From: Lysinibacillus agricola
Lineage (GTDB): Bacteria; Bacillota; Bacilli; Bacillales_A; Planococcaceae
Reading direction: 5' to 3'
DNA length: 64,000 nucleotides
Assembly: GCF_016638705.1 (NCBI RefSeq)
Contig: NZ_CP067341.1
Location: forward strand, 995,501 to 1,059,500
The notes under the pieces: generated by a model
What the model saw: the letters and a program-made list of their open reading frames with translations, nothing else
Database searches by the model: none
What the model was told of the DNA's origin: nothing
Program-made: the position numbers and the translations under genes
Part shown: in pieces, positions 25,447 to 35,254 of the stretch
How positions within the stretch are numbered: position 1 is the stretch's first letter
Layout: each line of letters opens with the position of its first letter

Positions 25447-26913
25447 ATGTATGCAGAGGAATTGTTAAGTGCATTACCTTTGAAAAAAATAATTGGAGTA
25501 CTACCTGACCAAGTAAGTGATATTGTAGTTGATTCGCGAAGTGTGCAACCGAATAGTATGTTTGTTTGTATAAAAGGTTACACAGTAGATGGTCATGACT
25601 ATGCACAGAAAGCTGTTGATGCTGGCGCGACAATTGTTGTGGCTGAACGTGAATTACCATTAGGTGAATCTATTGCACAGGTCGTTGTGAAAGATACGGA
25701 TCGAGCAGTTGGCTTGCTAGCTGCAAAATTTTTTGATTATCCATCAAAGGATATGGCAATGATTGGCGTAACAGGAACAAATGGAAAAACATCAGTAACA
25801 GGTATTATTCAAAATATAATGCATGGTATGGGCGAGAAATCTGCACTATCAGGAACAATCGGCTTTAATTTAAATGGTATTTTATATGAATCTGCAAATA
25901 CTACGAGCGATGCATTATCGACGCAACAAATGATTTTCCGTGCAAAAATGGAAGGCTGCCGATTAATGACTATGGAGGTATCTTCACACGGTTTAGCACT
26001 TGGACGCCTGGCTGGTGTAGAATATGATGTGGCTATTTTTACAAATCTTACACATGATCATCTTGATTTCCATGGTACGATGGAGGAATATGGCCATGCG
26101 AAGGGCTTATTATTCTCTCAACTTGGACAAGATTTAGAAAAGAATAAATTTGTCGTGTTAAATGCTGATGATGCTTGGTCAGAGCGCTATGCAGCGATGA
26201 CACCATTTCCAGTATGGACATATGGTTTAAATAATGAAGCAGCTGATTTCCGTGCTATTAACTGTGAGTATCATGATTACATGACTTCTTTTGACGTCGA
26301 AATGCAAGAGGGAATATATCATGTGACAATGAATTTACTTGGGGAATTCAATATTTACAATGTACTGGCTGCTATGGTCGCTTTTTATGGCCGCGGTTAT
26401 TCAATGGAAACAATCATTGAGCAAATTGAGCAACTACCACCAGTAAAGGGACGCATGGAAAAGGTTTGCTCAGATTTACCGGTGCAAATTTTTGTTGATT
26501 ATGCACATACACCTGACGCAATTGAAAAGGCAATTTCTTCAGCTCAACCATATAAAAAAGGCAAGCTTATTTTCCTAGTTGGCACAGGTGGCAATCGCGA
26601 TAAATCGAAACGTCCAGCAATGGCTGAAAAGGCTTCAGCTGCTGATTACGTTATTTTAACGACAGATGATCCACGCTATGAAGATTACGGTAGTATAACA
26701 GGTGATCTTGCCAAAGGGATGCTACATGAAAATTATGCATGTATAGGAGATCGTGCCGAGGCAGTACGTCATGCGATTGAAGTTGCTGAACCAGGGGATA
26801 TAATTATTTTTGCTGGTAAAGGGCATGAAGATTATCAAATTATTGAGAATACAAAATATCCTCATAGTGATGCAGAAATTGCAATAGAAGCTGGCCATTT
26901 AAAATTTGTATAG
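25447..26913 (+). CDS. murE: UDP-N-acetylmuramyl-tripeptide synthetase (MurE)
   Basis: 488-aa Mur ligase adding the third stem-peptide residue to UDP-MurNAc-L-Ala-D-Glu. ATP motif GVTGTNGKTS, carbamylated-Lys and substrate regions (HDHLDFHGTMEEYGHAK), and FVDYAHTPDAIEKAI are all typical. The amino-acid selectivity loop reads TTDDPRYED rather than the DNPR of DAP enzymes or DNPA of S. aureus, so the choice of L-Lys or meso-DAP is open. ATG 25447 lies 7 nt after TTGGAGG. It is isolated from any dcw cluster. Lysinibacillus-type bacteria have Lys in vegetative wall and DAP in spore cortex, so they need two such ligases. Confidence 0.93.
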   Translation: MYAEELLSALPLKKIIGVLPDQVSDIVVDSRSVQPNSMFVCIKGYTVDGHDYAQKAVDAGATIVVAERELPLGESIAQVVVKDTDRAVGLLAAKFFDYPSKDMAMIGVTGTNGKTSVTGIIQNIMHGMGEKSALSGTIGFNLNGILYESANTTSDALSTQQMIFRAKMEGCRLMTMEVSSHGLALGRLAGVEYDVAIFTNLTHDHLDFHGTMEEYGHAKGLLFSQLGQDLEKNKFVVLNADDAWSERYAAMTPFPVWTYGLNNEAADFRAINCEYHDYMTSFDVEMQEGIYHVTMNLLGEFNIYNVLAAMVAFYGRGYSMETIIEQIEQLPPVKGRMEKVCSDLPVQIFVDYAHTPDAIEKAISSAQPYKKGKLIFLVGTGGNRDKSKRPAMAEKASAADYVILTTDDPRYEDYGSITGDLAKGMLHENYACIGDRAEAVRHAIEVAEPGDIIIFAGKGHEDYQIIENTKYPHSDAEIAIEAGHLKFV

Positions 26914-26994
26914 TCTATAATCTCCAATTAGGATGTTAGAGCGTACTTGATAGTGTAAACGCCATGCAATGATGTGATAAGTTCACGATATTTA

Positions 26995-27031
26995 GAGAAC
27001 CTTTTAGTTAGTACTAAGGGGTTTTCTTTTT
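26995..27031 (+). terminator. Terminator after murE
   Basis: GAGAACCTTTTAGT pairs with ACTAAGGGGTTTTC, followed by CTTTTT. Confidence 0.75.
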
Positions 27032-27032
27032 G

Positions 27033-27290
27033 GGTTCCAATTGGAGGTAAATGCCCTGACACTCCTGCCTAAAAAATGGGCTAGCCAAGACCCCGTTCTC
27101 AAACCGAGGAGGCCTGACAGTCAGTCGGTGGAAAGGGAGAAGAGACCGGAATGTTTTGGATAAGCTACACATTGTGCTTCACCCAAAATATTCAATCTAG
27201 AACCTCTTTTTTGGGGAATTCATGTAAAAAGGTTGTAAGAAAGGTGAGTCTTCTTTTATTATTAGTAAGTATGAAAAAAGGAGAATGACG
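27033..27290. repeat. Degenerate intergenic repeat and hairpin upstream of prfC
   Basis: The stretch gacactcctgcct..aagacccc..gaggaggcctgac..ggaaag resembles, in degraded form, an intergenic repeat common in Bacillaceae. It is followed by a hairpin (GAATGTTTTGG at 27149 with CCCAAAATATTC ending 27192; inner AAGC/GCTT). A fragment of the same type (gcgacactcctaccgaaaaa) is at about 49683-49702. No riboswitch class recognised. Confidence 0.4.
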
Positions 27291-27292
27291 AG

Positions 27293-28870
27293 ATGAGTTC
27301 AAATTTAGAAAAAGATATATTATCGCGTCGAACTTTTGCCATTATCAGTCACCCTGATGCTGGGAAAACGACGATTACAGAAAAGCTTTTACTATTTGGT
27401 GGTGCGATTCGTGATGCCGGTACGGTAAAAGGGAAAAAAACAGGTAAGTTTGCAACATCTGACTGGATGGAGATTGAAAAGCAACGTGGGATTTCGGTAA
27501 CTTCTTCAGTTATGCAATTTGATTATAATGGCTCACGTGTCAATATTTTAGATACACCAGGTCACCAAGATTTCTCGGAGGATACGTATCGTACATTAAT
27601 GGCAGTGGATAGTGCTGTCATGGTTGTAGATGCTGCAAAAGGTATTGAAGCACAAACTTTAAAACTGTTCAAAGTTTGTAAAATGCGTGGTATTCCGATT
27701 TTTACGTTTATCAATAAACTAGACCGTCAAGGGAAGGAGCCACTTGAACTGATTGAAGAGCTTGAGGAGGTACTTGGCATTAATGCTTACCCAATGAACT
27801 GGCCAATCGGTATGGGTAAAGAGTTTCTAGGTATTTACGATCGATATAATAAGCGTATTGAGCAATTCCGTTCTGATGAAAAAGAGCGCTTCTTGCCAAT
27901 TGATGATAATGGAGAACTGGCAATCGAGCATCCGATGAAGGTGACTTCTTATTATTCACAAGCAATGGACGACATAATGTTGCTCAACGAAGCGGGTAAT
28001 GAGTATTCTGAAGAAAAAATTCGTCGTGGTGCATTAACACCTGTTTTCTTTGGTTCTGCTTTAACAAACTTTGGTGTGCAAACATTCCTTGAAACATATT
28101 TACAATTTGCACCGACACCACAGCCTCGAATTACTGAGGATGAACAATTTATTGATCCAGTTGAGCATGAGGCGTTTTCAGGCTTCATTTTCAAAATTCA
28201 GGCAAACATGAATCCTGCACACCGTGACCGTATTGCCTTTGTGCGTATCGTATCGGGTAAATTTGAGCGTGGCATGAACATGACTTTATCTCGTACAGGT
28301 AAATCATTCAAAGTGACACAATCAACACAATTCTTAGCTGATGATCGTGAAACAGTAGATGAAGCTGTTGCAGGCGATATTATCGGTTTATACGACACAG
28401 GCACTTATCAAATTGGTGACACAGTCGTAGGTGGTAAAAAGACATTCCAATTTGAAAAATTGCCACAGTTCACACCGGAGCTATTTGTCCGTGTAACTGC
28501 GAAAAATGTCATGAAATCTAAGCAATTCCATAAAGGGATTTTACAATTAGTACAAGAAGGCGCCATTCAATATTATAAAACGTTGCATACAGAAGAAGTT
28601 ATTCTGGGAGCAGTTGGTCAATTACAATTTGAGGTTTTTGAGCATCGTATGAAAAACGAATATAATGTTGAAGTGAAGATGGAGCCAATTGGTTCGAAAA
28701 TTGCAAGATGGATTGAAAATGAAGAAGAGGTTAAAGAATCGATGTCTTCAGGTCGTTCAATGCTTGTAAAAGACCGTTTTGATAATTTTGTTTTCCTATT
28801 TGAAAATGAATTTGCCATGCGTTGGTTTGCTGATAAAAAGAAAAACATTGAACTGTATAGTCTCTTATAA
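27293..28870 (+). CDS. prfC: Peptide chain release factor 3
   Basis: 525-aa translational GTPase that recycles RF1/RF2 from the ribosome after termination. GTP-binding motifs G1 [14 protein letters not shown]2 region ([12 protein letters not shown]), G3 DTPGHQD and G4 INKLDR are intact. Length and the C-terminal MRWFADKK are as expected for RF3 and distinguish it from EF-G. The ATG follows GGAGAATGACG. Monocistronic, ending in a strong terminator. Confidence 0.97.
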   Translation: MSSNLEKDILSRRTFAIISHPDAGKTTITEKLLLFGGAIRDAGTVKGKKTGKFATSDWMEIEKQRGISVTSSVMQFDYNGSRVNILDTPGHQDFSEDTYRTLMAVDSAVMVVDAAKGIEAQTLKLFKVCKMRGIPIFTFINKLDRQGKEPLELIEELEEVLGINAYPMNWPIGMGKEFLGIYDRYNKRIEQFRSDEKERFLPIDDNGELAIEHPMKVTSYYSQAMDDIMLLNEAGNEYSEEKIRRGALTPVFFGSALTNFGVQTFLETYLQFAPTPQPRITEDEQFIDPVEHEAFSGFIFKIQANMNPAHRDRIAFVRIVSGKFERGMNMTLSRTGKSFKVTQSTQFLADDRETVDEAVAGDIIGLYDTGTYQIGDTVVGGKKTFQFEKLPQFTPELFVRVTAKNVMKSKQFHKGILQLVQEGAIQYYKTLHTEEVILGAVGQLQFEVFEHRMKNEYNVEVKMEPIGSKIARWIENEEEVKESMSSGRSMLVKDRFDNFVFLFENEFAMRWFADKKKNIELYSLL

Positions 28871-28871
28871 T

Positions 28872-28910
28872 AAAAAACACGAATCGACATGTTGCGATTC
28901 GTGTTTTTTT
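28872..28910 (+). terminator. Terminator after prfC
   Basis: AAAACACGAATCG pairs with CGATTCGTGTTTT, then a T-run. Confidence 0.88.
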
Positions 28911-28983
28911 ACAAGGAAATTTGGAGCTATATGTAGAATATATACAGTATTAGGAAATATAAGCCTGATGAACAGCTTCTAAG

Positions 28984-29143
28984 GAGCTCATCTCCTAAAA
29001 GGATGAAAATAACATTTGTTAAAACGTATGCCATAAATATGTTGATTGGAGTGGAGACTAGGCGACTCCTTGGGGATCATCGGACGCCCCCCAGGAAAGC
29101 GCCCAGCCGGAACGGAAATCATCCACACGTTATGGTGATGCCC
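28984..29143. repeat. Family A dispersed repeat, copy 3
   Basis: Contains aacatttgttaaaacgtatgccat, the block gttgattggagtggag, gactccttggggat, and the right end acggaaatcatcc..gttatggtgatg. It lies just upstream of the RND pump gene, so that gene's promoter is probably at 29145-29205. Confidence 0.75.
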
Positions 29144-29211
29144 AAATTTATAAAATATTCTCCTTTTCGGCTATCATAGAAAGGAAGAGATAGAAAAGGA
29201 GTCTGTACAAA

Positions 29212-32200
29212 ATGAATATTAGTAATTTTTCTATTAAAAGGCCTGTTTTTACAATCGTTACGATGCTATTAGTCATTATTTTAGGTGGCGTATCTTTATT
29301 AAAAATACCTATTACGCTCATACCAGAGTTACGTCCACCAATAGGCGTTGTTGTTACTTCTTATCCTGGTGCAAGTCCAACAGAGATTAATGAGAAAATA
29401 ACGAAGCCTTTAGAAACAACGCTTGCCACCTTACCAGGGATTAAAAAACTACAGTCTACCTCCCAAGAAGGATCCAATTTAATTATTCTCGAGTTTAATT
29501 GGGCAACCAATATTGAAGATGTTCAGCTCGATATTTTACAACGTATCGATATGACCCCTTTACCGAATGATGCTGAGAAGCCTAGCTTTTTAAAATTTGA
29601 TCCATCACAATTTCCTATCATACAGCTTTCGCTACGTGCGGAGAATGATAATGTAGATGTGCGATTATTGGCGGAAGCCTTGGAAAAAGAGCTTCGTCGA
29701 ACAGCAGGTGTCGCAAGTGTAAATGTTTCCGGTAAGCTGGTAGAAGAAGTTCAACTAACTTTAGATGAATCGAAGTTAATTGAAAAAGGATTAACCCAAG
29801 CAGATGTTATTCAAATTATTCAATCGAACAATGTATCTCTTCCAGGTGAACCAGTGTTAACAGCCGATGGGAAGATGTTAACTACTCGTATTCTTAGCAC
29901 ATTAAATTCGCCAGAAAGCATTGCTGATTTAATCATTTCGGTAAATCCAATAGATGGTAAAGCATTAACAGTTGGAGAAGTAGCGACTGTTGAGCGCGCG
30001 GAGCAAAAATCTATAACTACAACACGAGCAAATGAGCATCCTGCAGTTTTAATGTCTGTATTACAGGAATCAGGCGCTAATACGGCAGAGGTCTCAAAAG
30101 CTTTTAAAGAAGCTTTAAATGATTTATTAACGAAGAAGGAATATCAAGGAATCGTTGCGGATGTGCTAGTGGATCAAGGAAACTATGTAGATTTAGCGAT
30201 TAACAATATCGGATCTTCTTTACTTTTAGGTGGATTATTTGCAATGTTCGTACTTTTTGTCTTTCTACGAAGTGTGAAAAGCCCTATTATTATTGGAATT
30301 GCAATTCCTTATTCGGTTATTGTTACATTTGTTTTAATGTTTTTTGCAAATTTCTCGCTCAATATTATGACATTGGGAGCGTTAGCACTTGGCATCGGTA
30401 TGCTTGTTGATAATGCTATCGTTGTTATTGAAAATATTGAACGACATTTAGGACTCGGCAAGGACCCGATAGTAGCGGCTAAGGAAGGGACAAAGGAAGT
30501 GGCGCTTGCAATTTCTGCTTCCACTCTCACAACAATTGCGGTATTCATTCCTGTGATGTTTATTGAAGGATTAATAGGACAAATTTTCACAGAATTTGCA
30601 TTAACTATTTCTTTTAGCTTAATTGCTTCTTTAGTCGTTGCGCTAACAGTTGTCCCAATGCTTGCAAGTCGTCTGTTAAAAATGAAATCTACAAATATTT
30701 ATGAAAAACGTAACGAATCATCTTTTTACAAGAGCTACAAATCATCAATTATTTGGGTACTGCGTCACCGCATGCTTGTATTGATCTCAACAGTTGTCTG
30801 TTTTGGACTTGCGTTATTTGGGCTTATGAAAATTGGCACAGAGTTTTTACCGCCAACCGATGAAGGATTTGCATCCATTAGTGTGAATCTTGAAAAAGGG
30901 GTAGCAGTATCAGAAACAGAAAAAGTTGTTGCGAAAATTGAAGAACGCTTAAAACAGGAGAAAGATGTTGACGTATATGTTAGCTTAATCGGTGGTACAC
31001 AGCAGTCACAAGCACGAGGACAAACAAGTGCAAACCAAGCAGAGCTATATGTAAAACTTGTCCCTTTAGCAGATAGGAACCGTTCGATTTTCGAATTTGT
31101 GGAAGAGGTTGAGCGAGATTTGCATGCCGAACTTGGTGAGCAAGTTGAAATCACCTTCAATGTCTCAACGTCAACAGGTTCTTCACCAAATACATTAACG
31201 TTTAGGTTAACAGACTCTGATGAACAAAGACTTCATAGCTCTGTTGATAAAGTGCAGCAGGAGCTATCAAAAGTAAATGCCGTCACAAAGGTATCTACGG
31301 ATTTAGATATCACTGTAAAAGAAATACAAGTCGAAGTAGACCGAGAAAAGGCAAAAGACTACGGATTTGTACCTGCACAAATTGCTCAAACGGTCAATCA
31401 AATGACAAAGGGACAGCTAACTACTCAAATAATTGCAGAGGATGGTGCCGTATTGCCTGTCTATACAGGCTTTGGACAAGTATTTAATGATAGTATCGAG
31501 TCATTAAAATCGATGCAACTTCGTTCACCTGCTGGTTTATTTGTAAAATTAGAGGACATTGCCACTGTTTCTATAAAGGAAGGACCAGTATCGATTAGAC
31601 GTTCTGATCAGGCGGCTGCTGTTGCATTTTTTGTCGAGTATGAAACGAAGGAATCATTAGGAGGGGTGTCAGCTAAAGTGGACCGAGCATTGAAAAAAGC
31701 TGATTTACCATCCGAAACTCAAGTTGTCTTTAGTGGAGATCGAGAGCTTTATGATAGTGCGATCAATGATATGCTTTTAGCGGTTGCACTAGCAATAGTG
31801 CTTGTGTATATCGTGATGGCTGCACAGTTTGAATCATTCAAATATCCATTCGTCATCATGTTCACAGTACCATTAATGATTATTGGCGTTGCCATTGCGA
31901 TGTTTGCTACGAACACGCTAGTTAGTGTGACATCTGTTATAGGAATATTAGTACTCGTTGGGATTGTCGTAAATAACGGAATTGTACTTGTAGATTACAT
32001 TAATCAGCAAAAAGCCAAAGGAATGTTGACGTATGATGCGATTTTACTTGCTACACAGGATCGACTTCGACCAATTTTAATGACTGCACTAACAACAATT
32101 TTAGGATTGTTGCCACTTGCTCTTGGCATTGGCGAGGGAACAGAGATGAATCAACCGATGGGAATTGCAGTAATCGGAGGACTTGTGACATCAACTTTGC

Positions 32201-32265
32201 TGACATTATATATTGTACCGATTGTTTATAGCTTAATGGATAAAGAAACTAGGAAGATGCGCTAA
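29212..32265 (+). CDS. RND-family efflux pump (AcrB/SwrC-like)
   Basis: 1017-aa inner-membrane transporter of the hydrophobe/amphiphile efflux type. Twelve membrane segments with two large extracytoplasmic loops (about residues 35-330 and 555-860) are evident. Helix 4 reads GMLVDNAIVVIENI, so the Asp pair used for proton coupling in AcrB is Asp-Asn here. In B. subtilis, SwrC exports surfactin and cationic peptides; a similar lipid or surfactant role is possible. The ATG follows AAAAGGAGTCTGT. A small SDR gene starts 18 bp after its stop, so they are co-transcribed. No membrane fusion protein is adjacent. Confidence 0.92.
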   Translation: MNISNFSIKRPVFTIVTMLLVIILGGVSLLKIPITLIPELRPPIGVVVTSYPGASPTEINEKITKPLETTLATLPGIKKLQSTSQEGSNLIILEFNWATNIEDVQLDILQRIDMTPLPNDAEKPSFLKFDPSQFPIIQLSLRAENDNVDVRLLAEALEKELRRTAGVASVNVSGKLVEEVQLTLDESKLIEKGLTQADVIQIIQSNNVSLPGEPVLTADGKMLTTRILSTLNSPESIADLIISVNPIDGKALTVGEVATVERAEQKSITTTRANEHPAVLMSVLQESGANTAEVSKAFKEALNDLLTKKEYQGIVADVLVDQGNYVDLAINNIGSSLLLGGLFAMFVLFVFLRSVKSPIIIGIAIPYSVIVTFVLMFFANFSLNIMTLGALALGIGMLVDNAIVVIENIERHLGLGKDPIVAAKEGTKEVALAISASTLTTIAVFIPVMFIEGLIGQIFTEFALTISFSLIASLVVALTVVPMLASRLLKMKSTNIYEKRNESSFYKSYKSSIIWVLRHRMLVLISTVVCFGLALFGLMKIGTEFLPPTDEGFASISVNLEKGVAVSETEKVVAKIEERLKQEKDVDVYVSLIGGTQQSQARGQTSANQAELYVKLVPLADRNRSIFEFVEEVERDLHAELGEQVEITFNVSTSTGSSPNTLTFRLTDSDEQRLHSSVDKVQQELSKVNAVTKVSTDLDITVKEIQVEVDREKAKDYGFVPAQIAQTVNQMTKGQLTTQIIAEDGAVLPVYTGFGQVFNDSIESLKSMQLRSPAGLFVKLEDIATVSIKEGPVSIRRSDQAAAVAFFVEYETKESLGGVSAKVDRALKKADLPSETQVVFSGDRELYDSAINDMLLAVALAIVLVYIVMAAQFESFKYPFVIMFTVPLMIIGVAIAMFATNTLVSVTSVIGILVLVGIVVNNGIVLVDYINQQKAKGMLTYDAILLATQDRLRPILMTALTTILGLLPLALGIGEGTEMNQPMGIAVIGGLVTSTLLTLYIVPIVYSLMDKETRKMR

Positions 32266-32283
32266 GTTTAGGGGGGATGAGAG

Positions 32284-33369
32284 ATGGGGGTTCATTTTTT
32301 TACAGGTTTTCCTGGGTTTATTTCAAGTCAATTAATACGAGAGCTATTTCGAAAAAATCAATCACAGGAAGTAATCGCTATTGTTTTAGCTGGTGAATTA
32401 GTAAAAGCAAATATAGAAAGAGCTAATATATTAACGGAGTTTCCTAACGCTTCTATTCGTATTGTAGAGGGAGATATTACATTACCGAATCTTGGCATAG
32501 AAAACCAAGCTATACAGGAAATTGTACCTCAAATTGAGGTGCTCTGGCATTTAGCTGCAATTTATGATTTAGCAGTACCACGCGATATAGCGTGGAAGGT
32601 AAATGTGCATGGTACGACTATGGTCAATGATTTTGTTCGAACACTTCCGAACTTAAGACGCTATATGTACTTTAGTACGGCGTATGTGGCAGGTATACGT
32701 GAAGGTGTTTTGTGTGAAAACGAACTAATTCGCCCGCCTGCATTTAAAAACTATTATGAGGAAACAAAATTTGAAGCTGAACATCGAGTAGAGGATTTAA
32801 AATCAGAGATACCACTGACAATTATTCGACCAGGCATAGTGCGTGGTCATTCTGAATCAGGGGAGACAATTAAATTCGATGGGCCTTATTTCTTTTTAAA
32901 TATGGTGGATAAATTAAAATGTCTTCCTTTTATTCCGTATATCGGTCAATCGAAATCAATAATAAATGTGGTACCCGTGGATTATATTATAAACGCCTCG
33001 ACTTATCTAGTTGATGAAAAATGTGCTGAAGGGAAAACGTTGCATCTAACGGACCCAAATCCGCATCCTGTGCAGGAAGTGTACCGTACGATGGTAAAAT
33101 TATTAACTAGCCATTATCCTAAGGGACGATTACCGTTAACACTGGCTAGAATATCTTTACAAGTGCCACTTATCCGAAAAAGTCTAGGTGTTGAGCAAGA
33201 ATCTTTAGACTACTTAACTTGGAATGCTAAGTTCGATACATCAGAAGCAGTTGCTATTTTGAAAAAGGGTGGTATTACATGCCCCGATTTTATACAGACT
33301 ATGCCTAGAATGATTGATTTTTATTTAGCACATAAAGAAGATAAAAGCTATCAAATTCAGATAAGGTAA
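32284..33369 (+). CDS. Extended SDR / acyl-reductase-like NAD-binding protein
   Basis: 361 aa, Rossmann-fold oxidoreductase. The start motif FFTGFPGFISSQL and the downstream STAYVAGIREG with YYEETKFEAEH (catalytic Tyr and Lys) place it with the NAD_binding_4 / fatty acyl-CoA reductase or thioester-reductase group rather than sugar epimerases. The substrate could be an acyl thioester or lipid-like molecule. It is 18 bp behind the RND pump, preceded by GGGGGGATGAG, suggesting that it modifies a lipid the pump exports, or vice versa. This link is inference. Confidence 0.82.
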   Translation: MGVHFFTGFPGFISSQLIRELFRKNQSQEVIAIVLAGELVKANIERANILTEFPNASIRIVEGDITLPNLGIENQAIQEIVPQIEVLWHLAAIYDLAVPRDIAWKVNVHGTTMVNDFVRTLPNLRRYMYFSTAYVAGIREGVLCENELIRPPAFKNYYEETKFEAEHRVEDLKSEIPLTIIRPGIVRGHSESGETIKFDGPYFFLNMVDKLKCLPFIPYIGQSKSIINVVPVDYIINASTYLVDEKCAEGKTLHLTDPNPHPVQEVYRTMVKLLTSHYPKGRLPLTLARISLQVPLIRKSLGVEQESLDYLTWNAKFDTSEAVAILKKGGITCPDFIQTMPRMIDFYLAHKEDKSYQIQIR

Positions 33370-33502
33370 ATAGTACACTGATTGAGAGTTGGAGCAATCG
33401 TGCGTTTATGGCCCATCTAGCAAACAAACAAGTTGTCACTATTCAATTAGCGGTAGACATCAGACAGAAGTTATTGAGGGTTAATAGTAGGGGTAGATAA
33501 TT

Positions 33503-33531
33503 TTGCCACTCATATATGATAGTGCTATAAT
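33503..33531 (+). promoter_or_regulatory. Promoter of the riboswitch-terC transcript
   Basis: TTGCCA at 33503-33508, 17-bp spacer, TATAAT at 33526-33531. The start would be near 33538, about 25 nt upstream of the aptamer. Confidence 0.75.
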
Positions 33532-33562
33532 AAGTTTTCAGAAGAAAAACCTTCGACGTTTT

Positions 33563-33940
33563 GTCAAAGGGGAGTAGCTAACAGATACGAGCGATGTATC
33601 TGGATTCACATTCGTCATGACATGGTTTTTACCATCGGGTGTGATAGGCGAATAACTCTATGCTAGCGGTATTTAACTTCTTTCAGCAAACATCTGTAGC
33701 TGACGCTTCGCTTTCGCTACAAAAAACATCTGTAGCTGACGCTTCGCTTTCGCTACAAAAAACATCTGTAGCTGACGCTTCGCTTTCGCTACAAAAAACA
33801 TCTGCTGAAAGAAGTTAGCCTCCAGACGCAATTAGCCGAGGCATAATTGATCTACTAGTAATAGAACGGTACTGATATAAAAGTCAGGTATTTATTTGCT
33901 TAGCGAGACCTTTGCCTTTTAATAGGGGCAGGGTCTTTTT
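33563..33940 (+). promoter_or_regulatory. yybP-ykoY manganese riboswitch with terminator, P4 arm interrupted by a repeat
   Basis: The 5' half has the class signature CAAAGGGGAGTAGC, P2 (CAGATAC 33582 / GTATCTG 33596), and P3 with conserved CGTCA (33613) and ACCATCGG, closed by TCACA/TGTGA. The 3' half, GCGAGACCTTTGCC at 33903-33916, pairs through CCTTTG with CAAAGG (33565) to form P1. P4 is GCGAATAA (33648-33655) with TTATTTGC (33892-33899), enclosing about 236 nt that contain a family B repeat. AGACCTTTGCC also pairs with GGGGCAGGGTCT (33925-33936) before a T-run, so P1 and terminator are mutually exclusive: Mn2+ should turn expression on. Confidence 0.88.
33675..33851 (+). repeat. Family B dispersed repeat inside the riboswitch P4 arm
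   Basis: Begins aacttctttcagc and ends ctgaaagaagtt..gccgaggcataattgat, with three tandem copies of a unit built around cgcttcgctttcgctac (about 29 bp). The ends match the copy at 45332-45566. Confidence 0.75.
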
Positions 33941-34001
33941 CTTTTGTACTCGTATAGTAATGACTATTTTGGGTATACAGAGCTTTAGAGGAGGCACTTG
34001 A

Positions 34002-34769
34002 ATGGAATCAATTTTATTACAATATGGTTGGGTACTTATTGTACTTATAGTATTAGAAGGGTTATTAGCAGCAGATAATGCGGTTGTGATGGCTGTGATG
34101 GTGAGGCATTTACCACAAGAGCAACAAAAAAAGGCATTATTTTATGGATTATTTGGCGCGTTAATTTTCCGATTCTCGGCACTCTTTGTCATTACAATAT
34201 TAGTGAATTATTGGCAAATTCAAGCATTGGGAGCAGCTTATTTATTATTCATGTCTGCCAAAAATATATATGATTTGCGTCATAAAGAGGATTCGGAAGA
34301 AGTGGCGAACGATAAAGCTAAGAAAAAGGGCACTGGTTTTTGGATGACAGTGCTTAAGGTGGAGGCCGCGGATATTGCATTTGCTATCGATTCTATGCTT
34401 GCTGCAGTTGCCATTGCTGTAACTTTACCGAAGTTAGGGGACTTTGATATTGGTGGCATTAATGGTGGGCAATTTAGTGTCATGTTACTTGGAGGGTTTA
34501 TCGGAGTCATTATGATGCGATTTGCGGCACAATGGTTTGTAAAAATATTAAATGACTACCCCTCACTTGAAACCGCTGCGTTTTTAATTGTAGGTTGGGT
34601 AGGAGTGAAGCTTGTTGTGTTAACTTTGTCACATGAGAAAGTGGGCATTTTACCTGTAGAGTTTCCACATTCTACTGCATGGGAGTTAACTTTCTGGGTT
34701 GTGTTAGTGGCTATCGCACTAGTAGGGTATCTAGTAGGTGTTCGTCATAAAAATCAAGAAGCTCAATAA
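34002..34769 (+). CDS. TerC-family membrane protein, probable Mn2+ exporter
   Basis: 255 aa with about seven membrane helices. The family acidic motifs EGLLAADNAVVMAVMV (helix 1) and VEAADIAFAIDSMLAAVAI (middle) carry the Asp/Glu residues thought to bind metal. In B. subtilis the TerC homologues YkoY and YceF help export or metalate exoenzymes with Mn2+, and ykoY is under the same riboswitch class. The ATG follows AGAGGAGGCACTTGA. The riboswitch upstream makes Mn2+ homeostasis the firm assignment. Confidence 0.92.
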   Translation: MESILLQYGWVLIVLIVLEGLLAADNAVVMAVMVRHLPQEQQKKALFYGLFGALIFRFSALFVITILVNYWQIQALGAAYLLFMSAKNIYDLRHKEDSEEVANDKAKKKGTGFWMTVLKVEAADIAFAIDSMLAAVAIAVTLPKLGDFDIGGINGGQFSVMLLGGFIGVIMMRFAAQWFVKILNDYPSLETAAFLIVGWVGVKLVVLTLSHEKVGILPVEFPHSTAWELTFWVVLVAIALVGYLVGVRHKNQEAQ

Positions 34770-34771
34770 GC

Positions 34772-35158
34772 ATTAACTAATTTCAGTAAACATGCGCTGA
34801 AATTAGTTAATGCCTCCGGCGGATGTCACGGAATCGGAAAGGAGTTCTTAAAGGATGTTAGCCTAAAATCATCGCATCCATGCGATAACGGCTAACTGAC
34901 CTGCATCCTGTTGTTGCTGCCGCTTCGCTTTCGCACAGACAAAACCCTGTTGCTGCCGCTACGTTAGCACTGCGCTTTCGCACAGACAAAACCCTGTTGC
35001 TGCCGCTTTGCTTTCGCACAGACAAAACCCTGTTGCTGCCGCTTTGCTTTCGCACAGACAAAACCCTGTTGCTGCCGCTTCGCTTTCGCACAAAAAACAT
35101 CTGCAGGCCTAAGCACAAAGTCGAATCCGGACGTAATTATGCCGAGGCATCATTGATG
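34772..35158. repeat. Family B dispersed repeat with nested 36-bp units
   Basis: Left hairpin ATTAACTAATTTCAG / CTGAAATTAGTTAAT, then cctccggcggatgtcacggaatcgg, a hairpin pair ATCGCATCCATGCGAT and GTTAGCCTA/ACGGCTAAC, four to five 36-bp-type units (34909-35100), and the end gccgaggcatcattgat. It shares the middle block with the copy at 45332. Fills most of the 34770-35254 gap. Confidence 0.75.
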
Positions 35159-35254
35159 AGGAATAGTCGTATCTATTCCTCTTTCTTTTTTTATATATTT
35201 TTTCTATACTAATATCTATCGAGTTTGGCATCATGTGAGGAAGGAGTTGTTAAA

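Noticed and set aside
27033..27290. Possible riboswitch or T-box upstream of prfC
   Set aside because: A hairpin is present but no conserved riboswitch or T-box sequence; the segment fits a degenerate intergenic repeat better.
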